Shown here one piece after another: positions 18,848 through 27,078 of a stretch of 64,000 bases of DNA; position 1 is the stretch's first letter, and each line of letters begins with the position of its first letter. The DNA comes from Haloactinomyces albus (GTDB lineage Bacteria; Actinomycetota; Actinomycetes; Mycobacteriales; Pseudonocardiaceae), in the NCBI RefSeq assembly GCF_031458135.1, contig NZ_JAVDXW010000001.1:1426001-1490000 (forward strand). Direction: 5' to 3'. Position numbers and translations under genes: made by a program. The notes beneath the pieces were generated by a model. That model was given only the letters and a program-made list of their open reading frames with translations, made no database searches and was not told the DNA's origin.

Positions 18848-20397
18848 CAGAACTGATCCGCCAATCCGGCTTCGGTCAGTGGGTGCACTCCGCGACGCGG
18901 CCCCGGGACCTCCCCGCACAGCCGGGGTGTCGGGAAGACCTTGCCCGGATTGCAGAGGTTGACCGGGTCGAACGCGCACCGCACTCGCTGCATGGTGTCG
19001 AGGTCCTCGTCGGTGAACATGCGACCCATATAGCGCACCTTGTCCGAGCCGACGCCGTGCTCCCCGGTGATCGAACCATCGTGTTCGAGGCACAGGTCGA
19101 GGATCGCGCCGGAGACCTCCTCCGCGCGCTCGGCCGCACCGGGTTCAGCGCCGTCGAACAGCACCAGCGGATGCAGGTTGCCGTCTCCGGCGTGAAAGAC
19201 GTTGGCGACCCGTACCCCGGACTTCGCCGAGAGATCGGCGATCCTGGTGAGGACCTCGGGCAGCGATGTCCGGGGGATCACCCCGTCCTGGACGATGTAG
19301 TCCGGGCTGATCCTGCCCACGGCGGCGAAGGCCGACTTGCGCCCCTTCCAGATCAGCGCCCGCTCCGCGTCGTCGGCAGCGACCCTGATCTCGAAGGCAC
19401 CGTGTTCCTCGCAGTGCCGCTGAACTTCGGTGAAGGTGTGTTCCACCTCGGCGGCGGGGCCGTCCAGTTCGACGACCAGCACAGCCCCCGCACCCTCCGG
19501 GTATCCGCAGTGGACGGCCTGCTCGGCGGCCTCGATGGACAGTGCGTCCATCATCTCGATGGCTGCGGGCGTGACTCCACAGGCGATGATCGCCGATACC
19601 GCCGCGCCCGCCTCATCGGTGGAGGGAAAACCGGCCAGCAAGGTCCGCACCGACTCCGGATTCCGCAGCAGCCGCACGGTGATCCGGGTGGCCACACCGA
19701 GCGTTCCCTCACTGCCGATGAAGGCGCCGAGCAGGTCGTATCCCGGCACGTCCGGAGCGGAGCCGCCGAGTTCCACGAGCTCGCCGTCGGGCGTGACCAC
19801 CTCCATCGCGAGGATGTGGTTGGCGGTGAAGCCGTACTTCAGGCAGTGCGCCCCGCCCGAGTTCTCGGCGACGTTGCCCCCTACCGAGCAGACCTGCTGA
19901 CTGGAGGGATCCGGGGCGAAGTAGTAGCCGTGCGGGGAAGCCGCTCTCGTGACGTCGAGGTTGATCACGCCGGGTTCGACCACGGCTCGCTCGTTGGCGA
20001 TGTCGATGTCGAGAATGCGGCGCATCCTGGAGGTGACCACGAGAACACCGTCGGCATGCGGCAGTGCGCCCCCGGACAGGCCGGTACCCGAACCACGAGC
20101 GACGAAGGGGATTCCGTGCTCGGAACACACCCGCACCACCGCCCGAACCTGCTCGGCGTCCTCGGGCAGCACCACAGCAGCGGGCACCACCTTGTAACTG
20201 GCCAGTCCGTCGCACTCGTAGGTGCGCAGTTGCTGCGGATCGGTGATGACCGCATCCGGCGCGAGAATCCCGCGGAAGCGTTGCAGCGCTCCGTGCAGGT
20301 CCGGATGTTCGGTCCCGCTCTCGGCGGCCTGTCCGCTACCGACTTGCCCGCTACCGGCTTGCCCGCAGGCAACTTGCCCGGTATCAGCCGACTGCAT
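18847..20397 (-). CDS. glcD: Glycolate/D-lactate oxidase FAD subunit
   Basis: 516 residues from the ATG at 20397, preceded by GAGGGAGG. FAD_binding_4 has ARGSGTGLSGGA (about 96-107) and SVGGNVAENSGG; the FAD-oxidase C domain has HAGDGNLHPLVLF and GSITGEHGVGSDK, whose histidines bind substrate and metal. The first 25 residues are a GSGQ-type low-complexity stretch coded by a short tandem repeat. Substrate could be glycolate or D-lactate; the neighbouring lactate permease fits either. Confidence 0.94.
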   Translation of the reverse strand: MQSADTGQVACGQAGSGQVGSGQAAESGTEHPDLHGALQRFRGILAPDAVITDPQQLRTYECDGLASYKVVPAAVVLPEDAEQVRAVVRVCSEHGIPFVARGSGTGLSGGALPHADGVLVVTSRMRRILDIDIANERAVVEPGVINLDVTRAASPHGYYFAPDPSSQQVCSVGGNVAENSGGAHCLKYGFTANHILAMEVVTPDGELVELGGSAPDVPGYDLLGAFIGSEGTLGVATRITVRLLRNPESVRTLLAGFPSTDEAGAAVSAIIACGVTPAAIEMMDALSIEAAEQAVHCGYPEGAGAVLVVELDGPAAEVEHTFTEVQRHCEEHGAFEIRVAADDAERALIWKGRKSAFAAVGRISPDYIVQDGVIPRTSLPEVLTRIADLSAKSGVRVANVFHAGDGNLHPLVLFDGAEPGAAERAEEVSGAILDLCLEHDGSITGEHGVGSDKVRYMGRMFTDEDLDTMQRVRCAFDPVNLCNPGKVFPTPRLCGEVPGPRRGVHPLTEAGLADQF

Positions 20398-20473
20398 GGC
20401 CCGCCTCCCTCTCACCGCATCACCGGTTCTCGTTCCAGGGAAAGCCCTGTGACGGTGTAGCGCAGACCATATG

Positions 20474-20494
20474 TTGGATACGTCATAGATACAA
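20474..20494. promoter_or_regulatory. Possible GntR/LldR-type operator upstream of glcD
   Basis: TTGGATAC (20474-20481) and GATACAA (20488-20494) form an imperfect dyad, about 75-100 bases before the glcD start in a 258-base gap that holds no gene. AT-rich sites of this kind are typical of FCD-GntR regulators of glycolate and lactate genes, but no such regulator is in this window. Confidence 0.3.
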
Positions 20495-20655
20495 GAGGTC
20501 GGCAAGCACTGATCGGCCCGCAGTCGAACCGGTCCCTTCCGGCTCGGTGGTATCCGCACCGGCCGAATCGACATGGAGGCACAGCCGGGTACCCGGCAAC
20601 GGCCGAGAACGCAACATGCACATCGCCGTGCCCGGAGAGCACCCGACCACGGCAA

Positions 20656-21822
20656 TCAACCCGTCGTGACCAGCAACGGAACGAACTGCTCCGCAGCGGT
20701 CAGGGAGCCGTGGTGGCCGCGCAACGCCGATTCGTTCGGTTCCAGGGCCGAACGGGTCACCCCGCCCTCGCGCATCACCGCGAGCACGTCCCCGATACGG
20801 GGGCGCACGTCCTCGTCGATGACGGGACCGAACCAGCCCTCGTCGATCGCCTGCTCCCCGGTCAGCACCAGACCGCGCTCGCCGATGGTGCCCCGCCACG
20901 CGGCGTGCACATCATCGACCGCGCCCGGTTCGACATACACCTGACGAGCGCGCACCTCGCCACCGATCAGTCGCACACCGTCCCGCAGTTCCGGCTCGGT
21001 GTCGACATCGACCGTCTCCTGTGGGTCCATGGTCACCATGCCGTGGTCGGCGACGACGGTGAGCACGCTGTCGCCCGGGAGACGCTCGGCCAGTGCGGAC
21101 ACGAATCGGTCCACCTGTTCGAGCTGCATCCGCCACGGCAGCGATCCGGGCCCGTGCAGGTGACCGAGCAGGTCGAGGTGCCCGTGATAGCCGTAGCACA
21201 GCGTCGGGCCGGGCGCGTGGACCGCATCGAGCAACTCCGCTGCGAGATCACCGAAGGCATGGATGCCCCGAAACTCGGCACCCCGCATCGCCGCCCTGGT
21301 CAGCCCGGTGTCCTTGAAATCGCGCGGCACCGCGATGCGGACGTCCACGCCGGCTGCCTCGGCCTGCTGGAACGCCGTCGGATGCGGCTGCACCCGCTCC
21401 GGAGGCCACACGTCGAGCAGGCTGCTACGGCGTCCCGCCGTGTCCTCCGCCGTGCCGTGCGTCGACCAGGACAGCGGATGCAGCAGGCCACCCGAGGGTT
21501 CCGCGAACGTGTAGCCGACCACCCCGTGCCTACCCGCGCACCGGCCGGTGCCCAACGAGGTCAAACTGGTGACCGTCGTCGTCGGGAACCCCGCCTTACC
21601 GGGTGCTCCGGTGGCCAACGAGGTCAGGAACGGCGCATGGTCGGCGTACTCGTGCAGCAACGTCCAACCGAGCCCGTCGACGAGCAGCACCACCGCCCTA
21701 CGGCATCCGGGCATGCCGATGGTGTCGGTGAAGCCTGCGGTGCCGAGCGCGGCCAGCGCGGAGGGCAGGACGTCGGCGAGCTCACGTCCGGCACCATCCG
21801 GAGCGACGATCCAGTCCACCAC
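20656..21822 (-). CDS. Alkaline phosphatase superfamily phosphodiesterase / nucleotide pyrophosphatase
   Basis: 388 residues from a GTG at 21822 with GGAGGG five bases upstream. Metal- and nucleophile-binding motifs of the type I phosphodiesterase/nucleotide pyrophosphatase family are visible: VVLLVDGLGW (about 43-52), the nucleophile segment FPTTTVTSLTSLGTG (about 79-93), YGYHGHLDLLGHLHG, and VVADHGMV. The enzyme should be a zinc-dependent, probably cytoplasmic hydrolase because no signal peptide is present. The substrate is unknown. It lies upstream of glcD on the same strand with a 258-base gap and is probably its own unit. Confidence 0.88.
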   Translation of the reverse strand: MVDWIVAPDGAGRELADVLPSALAALGTAGFTDTIGMPGCRRAVVLLVDGLGWTLLHEYADHAPFLTSLATGAPGKAGFPTTTVTSLTSLGTGRCAGRHGVVGYTFAEPSGGLLHPLSWSTHGTAEDTAGRRSSLLDVWPPERVQPHPTAFQQAEAAGVDVRIAVPRDFKDTGLTRAAMRGAEFRGIHAFGDLAAELLDAVHAPGPTLCYGYHGHLDLLGHLHGPGSLPWRMQLEQVDRFVSALAERLPGDSVLTVVADHGMVTMDPQETVDVDTEPELRDGVRLIGGEVRARQVYVEPGAVDDVHAAWRGTIGERGLVLTGEQAIDEGWFGPVIDEDVRPRIGDVLAVMREGGVTRSALEPNESALRGHHGSLTAAEQFVPLLVTTG

Positions 21823-21937
21823 GCATCCCTCCGCCCCCGGAGACAGCGGACCGGCTCCTCGGAGCAGGAGCTCACGTCCAGCTTCTCAACACGGTCGATC
21901 GCTGCCAACCGCCCGTGCGGAAGGATCGGACACGATC

Positions 21938-23080
21938 CTAGAAGCCCATCGACTTGCCCACGATCTCCTTCATGATCTCGGTCGTACCACCGTAGATCGT
22001 CTGCACCCGGGAGTCCAGGAACGCCTTGGCCACCGGATACTCCGCCATATAGCCGTAGCCGCCGTGCAGCTGCAGACAGCGATCCACCACTCGCTTGTTC
22101 ATCTCCGACAGCCACCACTTGGCCATCGCAGCGTGCTCGACGCCGAGTTCGCCCCGCTGGTGCTCGGTCACGCAGCGATCGACGAACACCCGGCCGATCT
22201 GCACCTCGGTGGCCATTTCGGCCAGCTCGAACCGGTTGTGCTGGAACTTGCCGATCGGGCGGCCGAAGGCGGTGCGGTTACGGCAGTATTCCTTGGTCGC
22301 TTCCAGGGTCCGCTCCGCGGCGGCGGCCGAAGCCACGGCGATGGACAGGCGCTCCTGTGGCAGGTTCTGCATCAGGTAGATGAAGCCCTGGCCCTCCTCA
22401 CCGAGCAGGTTCGCCGCGGGGACACGCACGTCGTTGAAGAACAACTCAGCGGTGTCCTGGGACTTCTGGCCGATCTTGTCCAGGTTGCGGCCGCGCTCGA
22501 AGCCGGGCATGTCACGTTCGACCACCAGCAGGCTGAATCCCTCGTGGCCCGCCTCGGGATCGGTGCACGCGACGACGATCACCAGGTCGGCGTTGATGCC
22601 GTTGCTGATGAACGTCTTCTGGCCGTTGAGGACGTAGTCGTCGCCGTCCCGTACGGCCGTGGTGCGAATGCCCTGCAGATCACTGCCCGTACCGGGCTCG
22701 GTCATGGCGATCGCGGTGATCGTCTCTCCGGAGCAGAATCCGGGTAACCAGCGCTGCTTTTGCTCCTCGGTGGCCAGACGTGTCAGGTAGGGCGCGTTGA
22801 TGTCGTTGTGCACGGGAACACCGAAACCCGAGACTCCGGCGTTGATCAGCTCCTCGTCGAAGACGACGTTGAACCGGAAGTCGTCGACGCCGCCCCCGCC
22901 GTAGCGCTCGTCGACACTCGTGCCCAGTAGTCCCTGCGCACCGGCGGCGAGCCAGGCGTCGCGGCTGACGATGCCCGCGGCCTCCCACTCCTCCTGATGC
23001 GGCACCAATTCCTTGTCGATGAAGGTTCGCGCCGTCTCGCGAAAAGCCCGGTGCTCATCGTCGAACAGTTCCCTGCGCAT
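21938..23080 (-). CDS. Acyl-CoA dehydrogenase
   Basis: 380 residues, normal for the family. Conserved segments are ITAIAMTEPGTGSDL with the FAD/acyl-binding loop, GQKTFISNG, and RTAFGRPIGKFQ, and the C-terminal QLHGGYGYMAEYPVAKAFLDSRVQTIYGGTTEI region split over the family's C-terminal helices. It introduces an alpha-beta double bond into an acyl-CoA and passes electrons to ETF. The ATG at 23080 is 3 bases after the CoA-transferase stop, so the two are translated together and probably act on the same substrate. Confidence 0.94.
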   Translation of the reverse strand: MRRELFDDEHRAFRETARTFIDKELVPHQEEWEAAGIVSRDAWLAAGAQGLLGTSVDERYGGGGVDDFRFNVVFDEELINAGVSGFGVPVHNDINAPYLTRLATEEQKQRWLPGFCSGETITAIAMTEPGTGSDLQGIRTTAVRDGDDYVLNGQKTFISNGINADLVIVVACTDPEAGHEGFSLLVVERDMPGFERGRNLDKIGQKSQDTAELFFNDVRVPAANLLGEEGQGFIYLMQNLPQERLSIAVASAAAAERTLEATKEYCRNRTAFGRPIGKFQHNRFELAEMATEVQIGRVFVDRCVTEHQRGELGVEHAAMAKWWLSEMNKRVVDRCLQLHGGYGYMAEYPVAKAFLDSRVQTIYGGTTEIMKEIVGKSMGF

Positions 23081-23083
23081 GGC

Positions 23084-24253
23084 TCACGCATCCTTTCGGT
23101 TCGGCCGAACGGCTCCGGACTCGAGCAGTCCCTCGGCTCCGGCGACCCGCCACTCGCGCAACACGGAGTCGCCGTCGGCGCCGGAACGGGGGACCGGACC
23201 CGGTGCCGGATTCGGCGTGTGGGAAAACCGGGGCGCCGCCGCCGGTTGAAGCGTCCCGTTGTACTCCCCGAGTGATCCGCGCGCGTGCACGTGCGGATGC
23301 TCGGCGGCCTCGGTCATCGACAGCACCGGGGTCACGCACGCATCGGAGTCGGCGAAGATCTCGGTCCACTCCTGCCGGGTCCGTGCGGCGAAGGCCTCGG
23401 TGAACCGGTTGCGCAGTTCGGGCCAGTTCGCGGGATCGTCGCGGTCGGGGAGCGCCCCGGTCAGCCCCAGGCGTTCGAGCAACTCCTCGTAGAACTGCGG
23501 TTCCAACGCGCCGACGGCCATGTGCTCGCCGTCGGCGGTGGCGTAGACGTCGTAGAACGGGGCACCGGTATCGAGCAGGTTCGTACCGCGCTCGGTACGC
23601 CACCCACCGGTCGAGAGCATGCCGAACAGCATCGTCCCCAGATGCGCCGATCCGTCCACGATGGAGGCATCGACCACCTGGCCACGGCCGCTGCCGCGTG
23701 ATTCCAGCACAGCCGCCAGGATCCCGACCGCGAGATACATCGCCCCGCCACCGAAGTCGCCGAGGAGGTTGACCGGAACCTGGGGCGGGCCGCCCGCTCT
23801 GCCGATCGAGTGCAGCATGCCGCTCAACGCGATGTAGTCGATGTCGTGCCCGGAGCTGGACGACAGTGGACCGTCCTGTCCCCACCCGGTCATCCGCCCG
23901 TAGACCAGTGCGGGATTGACCTCCCAGCAAGTCTCGGGGCCGATACCGAGACGCTCGGCGACCCCCGGCCGGAAGCCCTCCAGCAGCACGTCGGCCTGCT
24001 CGACCAACCCGAGCACGGCGGCCGGTCCCCGCTCGTGCTTGAGATCCACCGAGATCGAACGCTTGCCGCGATTGAGCAGGTCGTCCTGTTCGCCCGCGCT
24101 GGTGGGGCGGTCCACGCGCACGACGTCGGCCCCCAGATCGGCCAGCAGCATGGCGCAGAAGGGAGCAGGCCCGATCCCGGCCAGCTCGACCACCCGAATC
24201 CCCGCCAGCGGACCCCGTCCTGCCTGCCGATTCGATTCCTCGCCTGCTGCCAC
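23084..24253 (-). CDS. CaiB/BaiF family CoA-transferase (AMACR-like)
   Basis: 389 residues from a GTG at 24253, selected because AGGGAGG lies 7 bases upstream; an ATG at 24271 is in frame but lies before that ribosome site. Type III CoA-transferase features include GIRVVELAGIGPAPFCAMLLADLGADVVRV split over the first Rossmann-like strand, the NRGKRSISVDLK segment, and a GHDIDYIALSG stretch with the family aspartate. The closest character is alpha-methylacyl-CoA racemase, which epimerises 2-methyl-branched acyl-CoAs before beta-oxidation. With the acyl-CoA dehydrogenase it forms a two-gene operon divergent from merR. Confidence 0.9.
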   Translation of the reverse strand: MAAGEESNRQAGRGPLAGIRVVELAGIGPAPFCAMLLADLGADVVRVDRPTSAGEQDDLLNRGKRSISVDLKHERGPAAVLGLVEQADVLLEGFRPGVAERLGIGPETCWEVNPALVYGRMTGWGQDGPLSSSSGHDIDYIALSGMLHSIGRAGGPPQVPVNLLGDFGGGAMYLAVGILAAVLESRGSGRGQVVDASIVDGSAHLGTMLFGMLSTGGWRTERGTNLLDTGAPFYDVYATADGEHMAVGALEPQFYEELLERLGLTGALPDRDDPANWPELRNRFTEAFAARTRQEWTEIFADSDACVTPVLSMTEAAEHPHVHARGSLGEYNGTLQPAAAPRFSHTPNPAPGPVPRSGADGDSVLREWRVAGAEGLLESGAVRPNRKDA

Positions 24254-24275
24254 TGGCACACCTCCCTGCATGCCT

Positions 24276-24329
24276 GTGTCGTCCGACACAGAACTGTGAC
24301 GCAAATAGTGTTACACCGCTGGTGTCACA
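24276..24329. promoter_or_regulatory. Divergent promoter with MerR-type operators
   Basis: TGTTACACC-gct-GGTGTCACA (24309-24329) is a 9-3-9 palindrome with a single mismatch and lies just before the merR start. A second dyad, GTGTCG-tc-CGACAC, is at 24276-24289. The first resembles the TGTGACACC half-site upstream of fadA. Confidence 0.65.
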
Positions 24330-24345
24330 TTGGTCAAGGAGTATG

Positions 24346-25074
24346 GTGCCACGCATGCTCCGAACAGCGGACGAAGAGCTCACCGTCGACGAACTGGCAG
24401 CACGTGCGGGTGTCACAGTGCGCACCGTTCGGTTCTACTCCTCACGAGGACTGCTACCGCCCCCGCGCCTGCGTGGACGAGTGGGTCTGTACGGAGGCGA
24501 TCACCTCGCACGGCTCGACCTCATCCGCGAACTCCAAGCGCTCGGATTCACCCTGACGGCCATCGAACATCACCTGCAGCGCATCCCGCACGATGCCCCG
24601 CCCGAGGAGCTCGCACTGCATCGGGCACTGCTGGCGCCGTGGACCAATGATCAAGCCGAGGACATCGACCGGCACGAACTCGACCGGCGCGCCGGCCGCT
24701 CACTCGACGACGAGCGGATCGAGCAGCTCGTCATGCTCGGCATTCTGGAGCGCATCGAGAACGAGCCGGACCGCGTGCGCCTGTCCAGCACCGCGATGCT
24801 GGGTGTCGGCGTGCAGATCCTCGATCTCGAGCTACCTCTGGAGATGATGGTGCAGGCCAAGCGGATCGTCGAGCAGCACACCGCACAGATCGCCACCGAC
24901 CTGCGCGAACTGTTCGCCGCCCATGTGCTGCGACCCTATGTCGAGCGCGGCAGGCCGGAGAACGAGCGGGAGCGGGTCCGGGCCGCCACCGACCAGCTCC
25001 GCCCGTTGACGATCCAGATCCTGGTCAACGGTTTCCAGCGAGCGGTCAACGATGTGATCCGCGACCACGTTTGA
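24346..25074 (+). CDS. MerR family transcriptional regulator of acyl-CoA genes
   Basis: 242 residues. The N-terminal winged helix has LTVDELAARAGVTVRTVRFYSSRGLLPPP and GRVGLYGGDHLARLDLIRELQALGF, split over the two wings as in MerR_1/HTH. The remaining 150 residues form an effector domain with no metal-binding cysteines, so the signal is organic rather than a metal. AAGGAG at 24336-24341 lies 4 bases before the GTG at 24346; an ATG at 24355 is the alternative start. Its position opposite the acyl-CoA dehydrogenase/CoA-transferase operon suggests it controls branched or fatty acyl-CoA use. Confidence 0.9.
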   Translation: MPRMLRTADEELTVDELAARAGVTVRTVRFYSSRGLLPPPRLRGRVGLYGGDHLARLDLIRELQALGFTLTAIEHHLQRIPHDAPPEELALHRALLAPWTNDQAEDIDRHELDRRAGRSLDDERIEQLVMLGILERIENEPDRVRLSSTAMLGVGVQILDLELPLEMMVQAKRIVEQHTAQIATDLRELFAAHVLRPYVERGRPENERERVRAATDQLRPLTIQILVNGFQRAVNDVIRDHV

Positions 25075-25366
25075 GGCCTGCCTGGTTGATCACGGGCGAT
25101 GACGTGCTCGCGATGTGTCGGCACAGCCGCGCCCCTGCGCGATGCGGGGCGCGTGCTGCCGGGGCCGCACATCCGGAGGCGGCTTCGCCGGTCCACAGCG
25201 GAACGGTTTCACGTTCGGCAGCGTTGCCCGAACGAGTGAAACTCGATTCGGTGGTTCTTCCCGCCGAGTACAGCGATTCGGAGGCTCTGCCGGTAAGGAT
25301 GGATCGGTAGAGATCAGCCAGTAAAGCTGAATGCCATCTCCCGATCCAGATGGAGGCACCACGAGC
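25075..25366. other. Intergenic gap with one GC hairpin
   Basis: No gene is supported here. GCGCCCC (25129-25135) and GGGGCGC (25146-25152) form a hairpin about 55 bases after the merR stop that could terminate it. The rest should contain the promoter of the SSI inhibitor gene, but I see no clear -35/-10 pair. Confidence 0.5.
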
Positions 25367-25807
25367 ATGGCTGCAATCCGGTTATTCGGCCGCACACTGA
25401 TCGCCACCACCGCGATCGCCGCGGCCACGCTGGCTTCCACCGGCGCCTCCGCAGCACCGCTGCCGTCGGCGAGCTCCGAGCCGTCCGTGCAACACTCCGC
25501 CAGCGTTCTGCACCTCACCGTCGATCGCGGCACCGGCTCCGACCCGTACCGAGCGGTAGTACTCACCTGCGGACCAGCCGGCGGCACCCACCCCAAGGCA
25601 GCATCGGCCTGCGAGAACCTGGACAGGGCAGGCGGGAAGTTCAGCGGCCTACGGGCAGGTCGGGACAACGCCATGTGCCCGCTGGTCTACCGGCCGGTGA
25701 CCGTGACCGCCACGGGCACGTGGGAGGGCACCCCGGTCAAGCACGAGAAGACGTATTCCAATGCATGCGTGCTCACCGCCCACACGGGGCCGGTCTTCGA
25801 CTTCTGA
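25367..25807 (+). CDS. Secreted subtilisin inhibitor-like (SSI) protease inhibitor
   Basis: 146 residues from the ATG at 25367, with GGAGG ten bases upstream. A signal peptide (about 1-30, ASA-A cleavage) precedes the SSI domain. The family's four cysteines are present (LTCGP, SACEN, MCPL, SNACV), as is the C-terminal signature TGPVFDF. The reactive-site loop reads MCPLVY, so the P1 residue is Leu where the archetype has Met. It should block extracellular subtilisin-like or chymotrypsin-like proteases, possibly the organism's own during development. Confidence 0.92.
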   Translation: MAAIRLFGRTLIATTAIAAATLASTGASAAPLPSASSEPSVQHSASVLHLTVDRGTGSDPYRAVVLTCGPAGGTHPKAASACENLDRAGGKFSGLRAGRDNAMCPLVYRPVTVTATGTWEGTPVKHEKTYSNACVLTAHTGPVFDF

Positions 25808-25877
25808 GGGATCGTCGACACCACGGCAGCGGCACCGCCACGGCCGGACCACGTGGAGGCCTGGTTATGGTGGTCGC

Positions 25878-26273
25878 ATGGTCCCCGCCGATTCCGAAAC
25901 CGAACCCCGGCGTCGGCCACGTCGGGTCTATCGCGAGGGCTCCGAGCCCGATCCCCGCTTCACGCTGGCCAACGAGCGCACCTTCCTGGCATGGCTGCGC
26001 ACTGCTCTGGCCCTGATGGCGGGAGGAGTCGGAGTCGAGGCTCTCCAAGCGGCGCAGGAGCGGACGAGCCCGCTGGGGACACTGCTGGCGGTCGTCCTGC
26101 TCACCGGTGGCATTCTGTGCAGCATAACGGCGTTCGTGCGGTGGGCCTCGACCGAACGGGCCCTGCGCACGGGTAGCGCCCTGCCCGCGCTCCGGATGGC
26201 TCCCGCGTTCGGTTCCGGACTCGCGGTGATCGGTGTGCTCGCCTGCATTTTCGTCCTGGTTATCGGGTTCTGA
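25878..26273 (+). CDS. DUF202 (YidH-like) membrane protein
   Basis: 131 residues with the DUF202 signature ANERTFLAWLRTALALMAGG followed by two further hydrophobic segments. A short basic N-terminus (EPRRRPRRVYREG) lies in the cytoplasm. TATGGT lies 6 bases before the ATG, so the message may be leaderless. Family members are small inner-membrane proteins of unknown biochemical role. It is followed after 2 bases by a second DUF202 gene, a common pairing in actinobacteria, and the two may form a heteromer. Confidence 0.88.
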   Translation: MVPADSETEPRRRPRRVYREGSEPDPRFTLANERTFLAWLRTALALMAGGVGVEALQAAQERTSPLGTLLAVVLLTGGILCSITAFVRWASTERALRTGSALPALRMAPAFGSGLAVIGVLACIFVLVIGF

Positions 26274-26275
26274 CC

Positions 26276-26647
26276 GTGCTCAGCGAACGCGGGAGAAGCG
26301 ACCGTGGGAGCAGCGGCCATCGCGGGCACAGCGGCCCGTGGGATCCCGGACTGCAAATCGAGCGGACCACCCTTGCCTGGTCGCGCACCGCACTGGCATT
26401 CGTGGTGGCAACTGCTGTGGTCATCCGCTTGCTCGCGGGAACCGATGTTGTCCTCGCCGCCGTGTGCGCCGCACTGACGCTGCCCCTGGTCGTGGTCATC
26501 AGCTTGCTGACCTGGCGACGCTACCGGCGGGACGAGCGCAGTCTGCACCGCGAAGCACCGCTGTCGGACGGCGCACTGCCCGGTACCGTGGCGGCTTTCA
26601 CGGTCCTCGTCGGCGGCCTCGGCCTCATCTACGTACTGGCGAACTGA
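26276..26647 (+). CDS. DUF202 membrane protein, second copy
   Basis: 123 residues from a GTG two bases after the preceding stop. Its motif is the diverged IERTTLAWSRTALAFVVATA, then two more membrane segments joined by a basic RRYRRDERS loop. Its hydrophilic N-terminus is rich in Gly, Ser and His. Co-translation with the first DUF202 gene is likely. Function unknown. Confidence 0.87.
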   Translation: MLSERGRSDRGSSGHRGHSGPWDPGLQIERTTLAWSRTALAFVVATAVVIRLLAGTDVVLAAVCAALTLPLVVVISLLTWRRYRRDERSLHREAPLSDGALPGTVAAFTVLVGGLGLIYVLAN

Positions 26648-26711
26648 GCGAATCCTCCTGTTCCGGCCGAGCATGCACGGGATCGCCTGCTCGTACGGAT
26701 GCCACACCTGC

Positions 26712-26948
26712 CTACACGGGCGCGTCCAGGCCGCGCAGGTGACCGGTCCCCCGGCAGTGCGGACAGGTGCGCCACTCGGCCATCGTCATCCCGGCCTGCA
26801 TGTCGGTGGTGGCCTGGATGACATACACCCTCGGCTCACTGACCCGGCGGAACCCGCCGCAGGTGAAACAGAGTGTGTTGGGCCCCTGTGCGAAGTTCTC
26901 GGCTTCCGAATCGCCCCGCCCGGAGCCACCGTTGTCGTGTTCGCTCAC
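26712..26948 (-). CDS. Small zinc-ribbon-like protein
   Basis: 78 residues from the GTG at 26948. CFTCGG near residue 27 and CPHCRGTGH near residue 62 give two CxxC knuckles, the second being DnaJ-zinc-finger-like (CxxCxGxG). The chain between them (VYVIQATTDMQAGMTMAEW) looks like beta strands. An upstream extension to 27026 would run into the inverted repeat at 27005-27051 and is rejected. It is probably a zinc-binding adaptor or orphan rubredoxin-like fold; no function is assigned. Confidence 0.65.
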   Translation of the reverse strand: MSEHDNGGSGRGDSEAENFAQGPNTLCFTCGGFRRVSEPRVYVIQATTDMQAGMTMAEWRTCPHCRGTGHLRGLDAPV

Positions 26949-27004
26949 CACACCAGTGTGCCCCCACACGGCCCGGCGCTTCCGGAGAGATCGGAGTGAA
27001 TGAT

Positions 27005-27051
27005 GTGAGCGGAACTTTCGCCTCAACAGGTGCGACGAAAGTTCCGCTCAC
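27005..27051. repeat. Intergenic long inverted repeat, copy A
   Basis: Perfect 16-base arms, GTGAGCGGAACTTTCG (27005-27020) and CGAAAGTTCCGCTCAC (27036-27051), with a 15-base loop ending in AGGTGCGA. It lies between sdaA and the zinc-ribbon gene. It shares stem and loop sequence with copy C at 37078-37130. It could act as a terminator for sdaA, whose stop is 28 bases away, although no T-run follows. Confidence 0.85.
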
Positions 27052-27078
27052 TCCCACTCGATTCGGGAGGCACGCACG

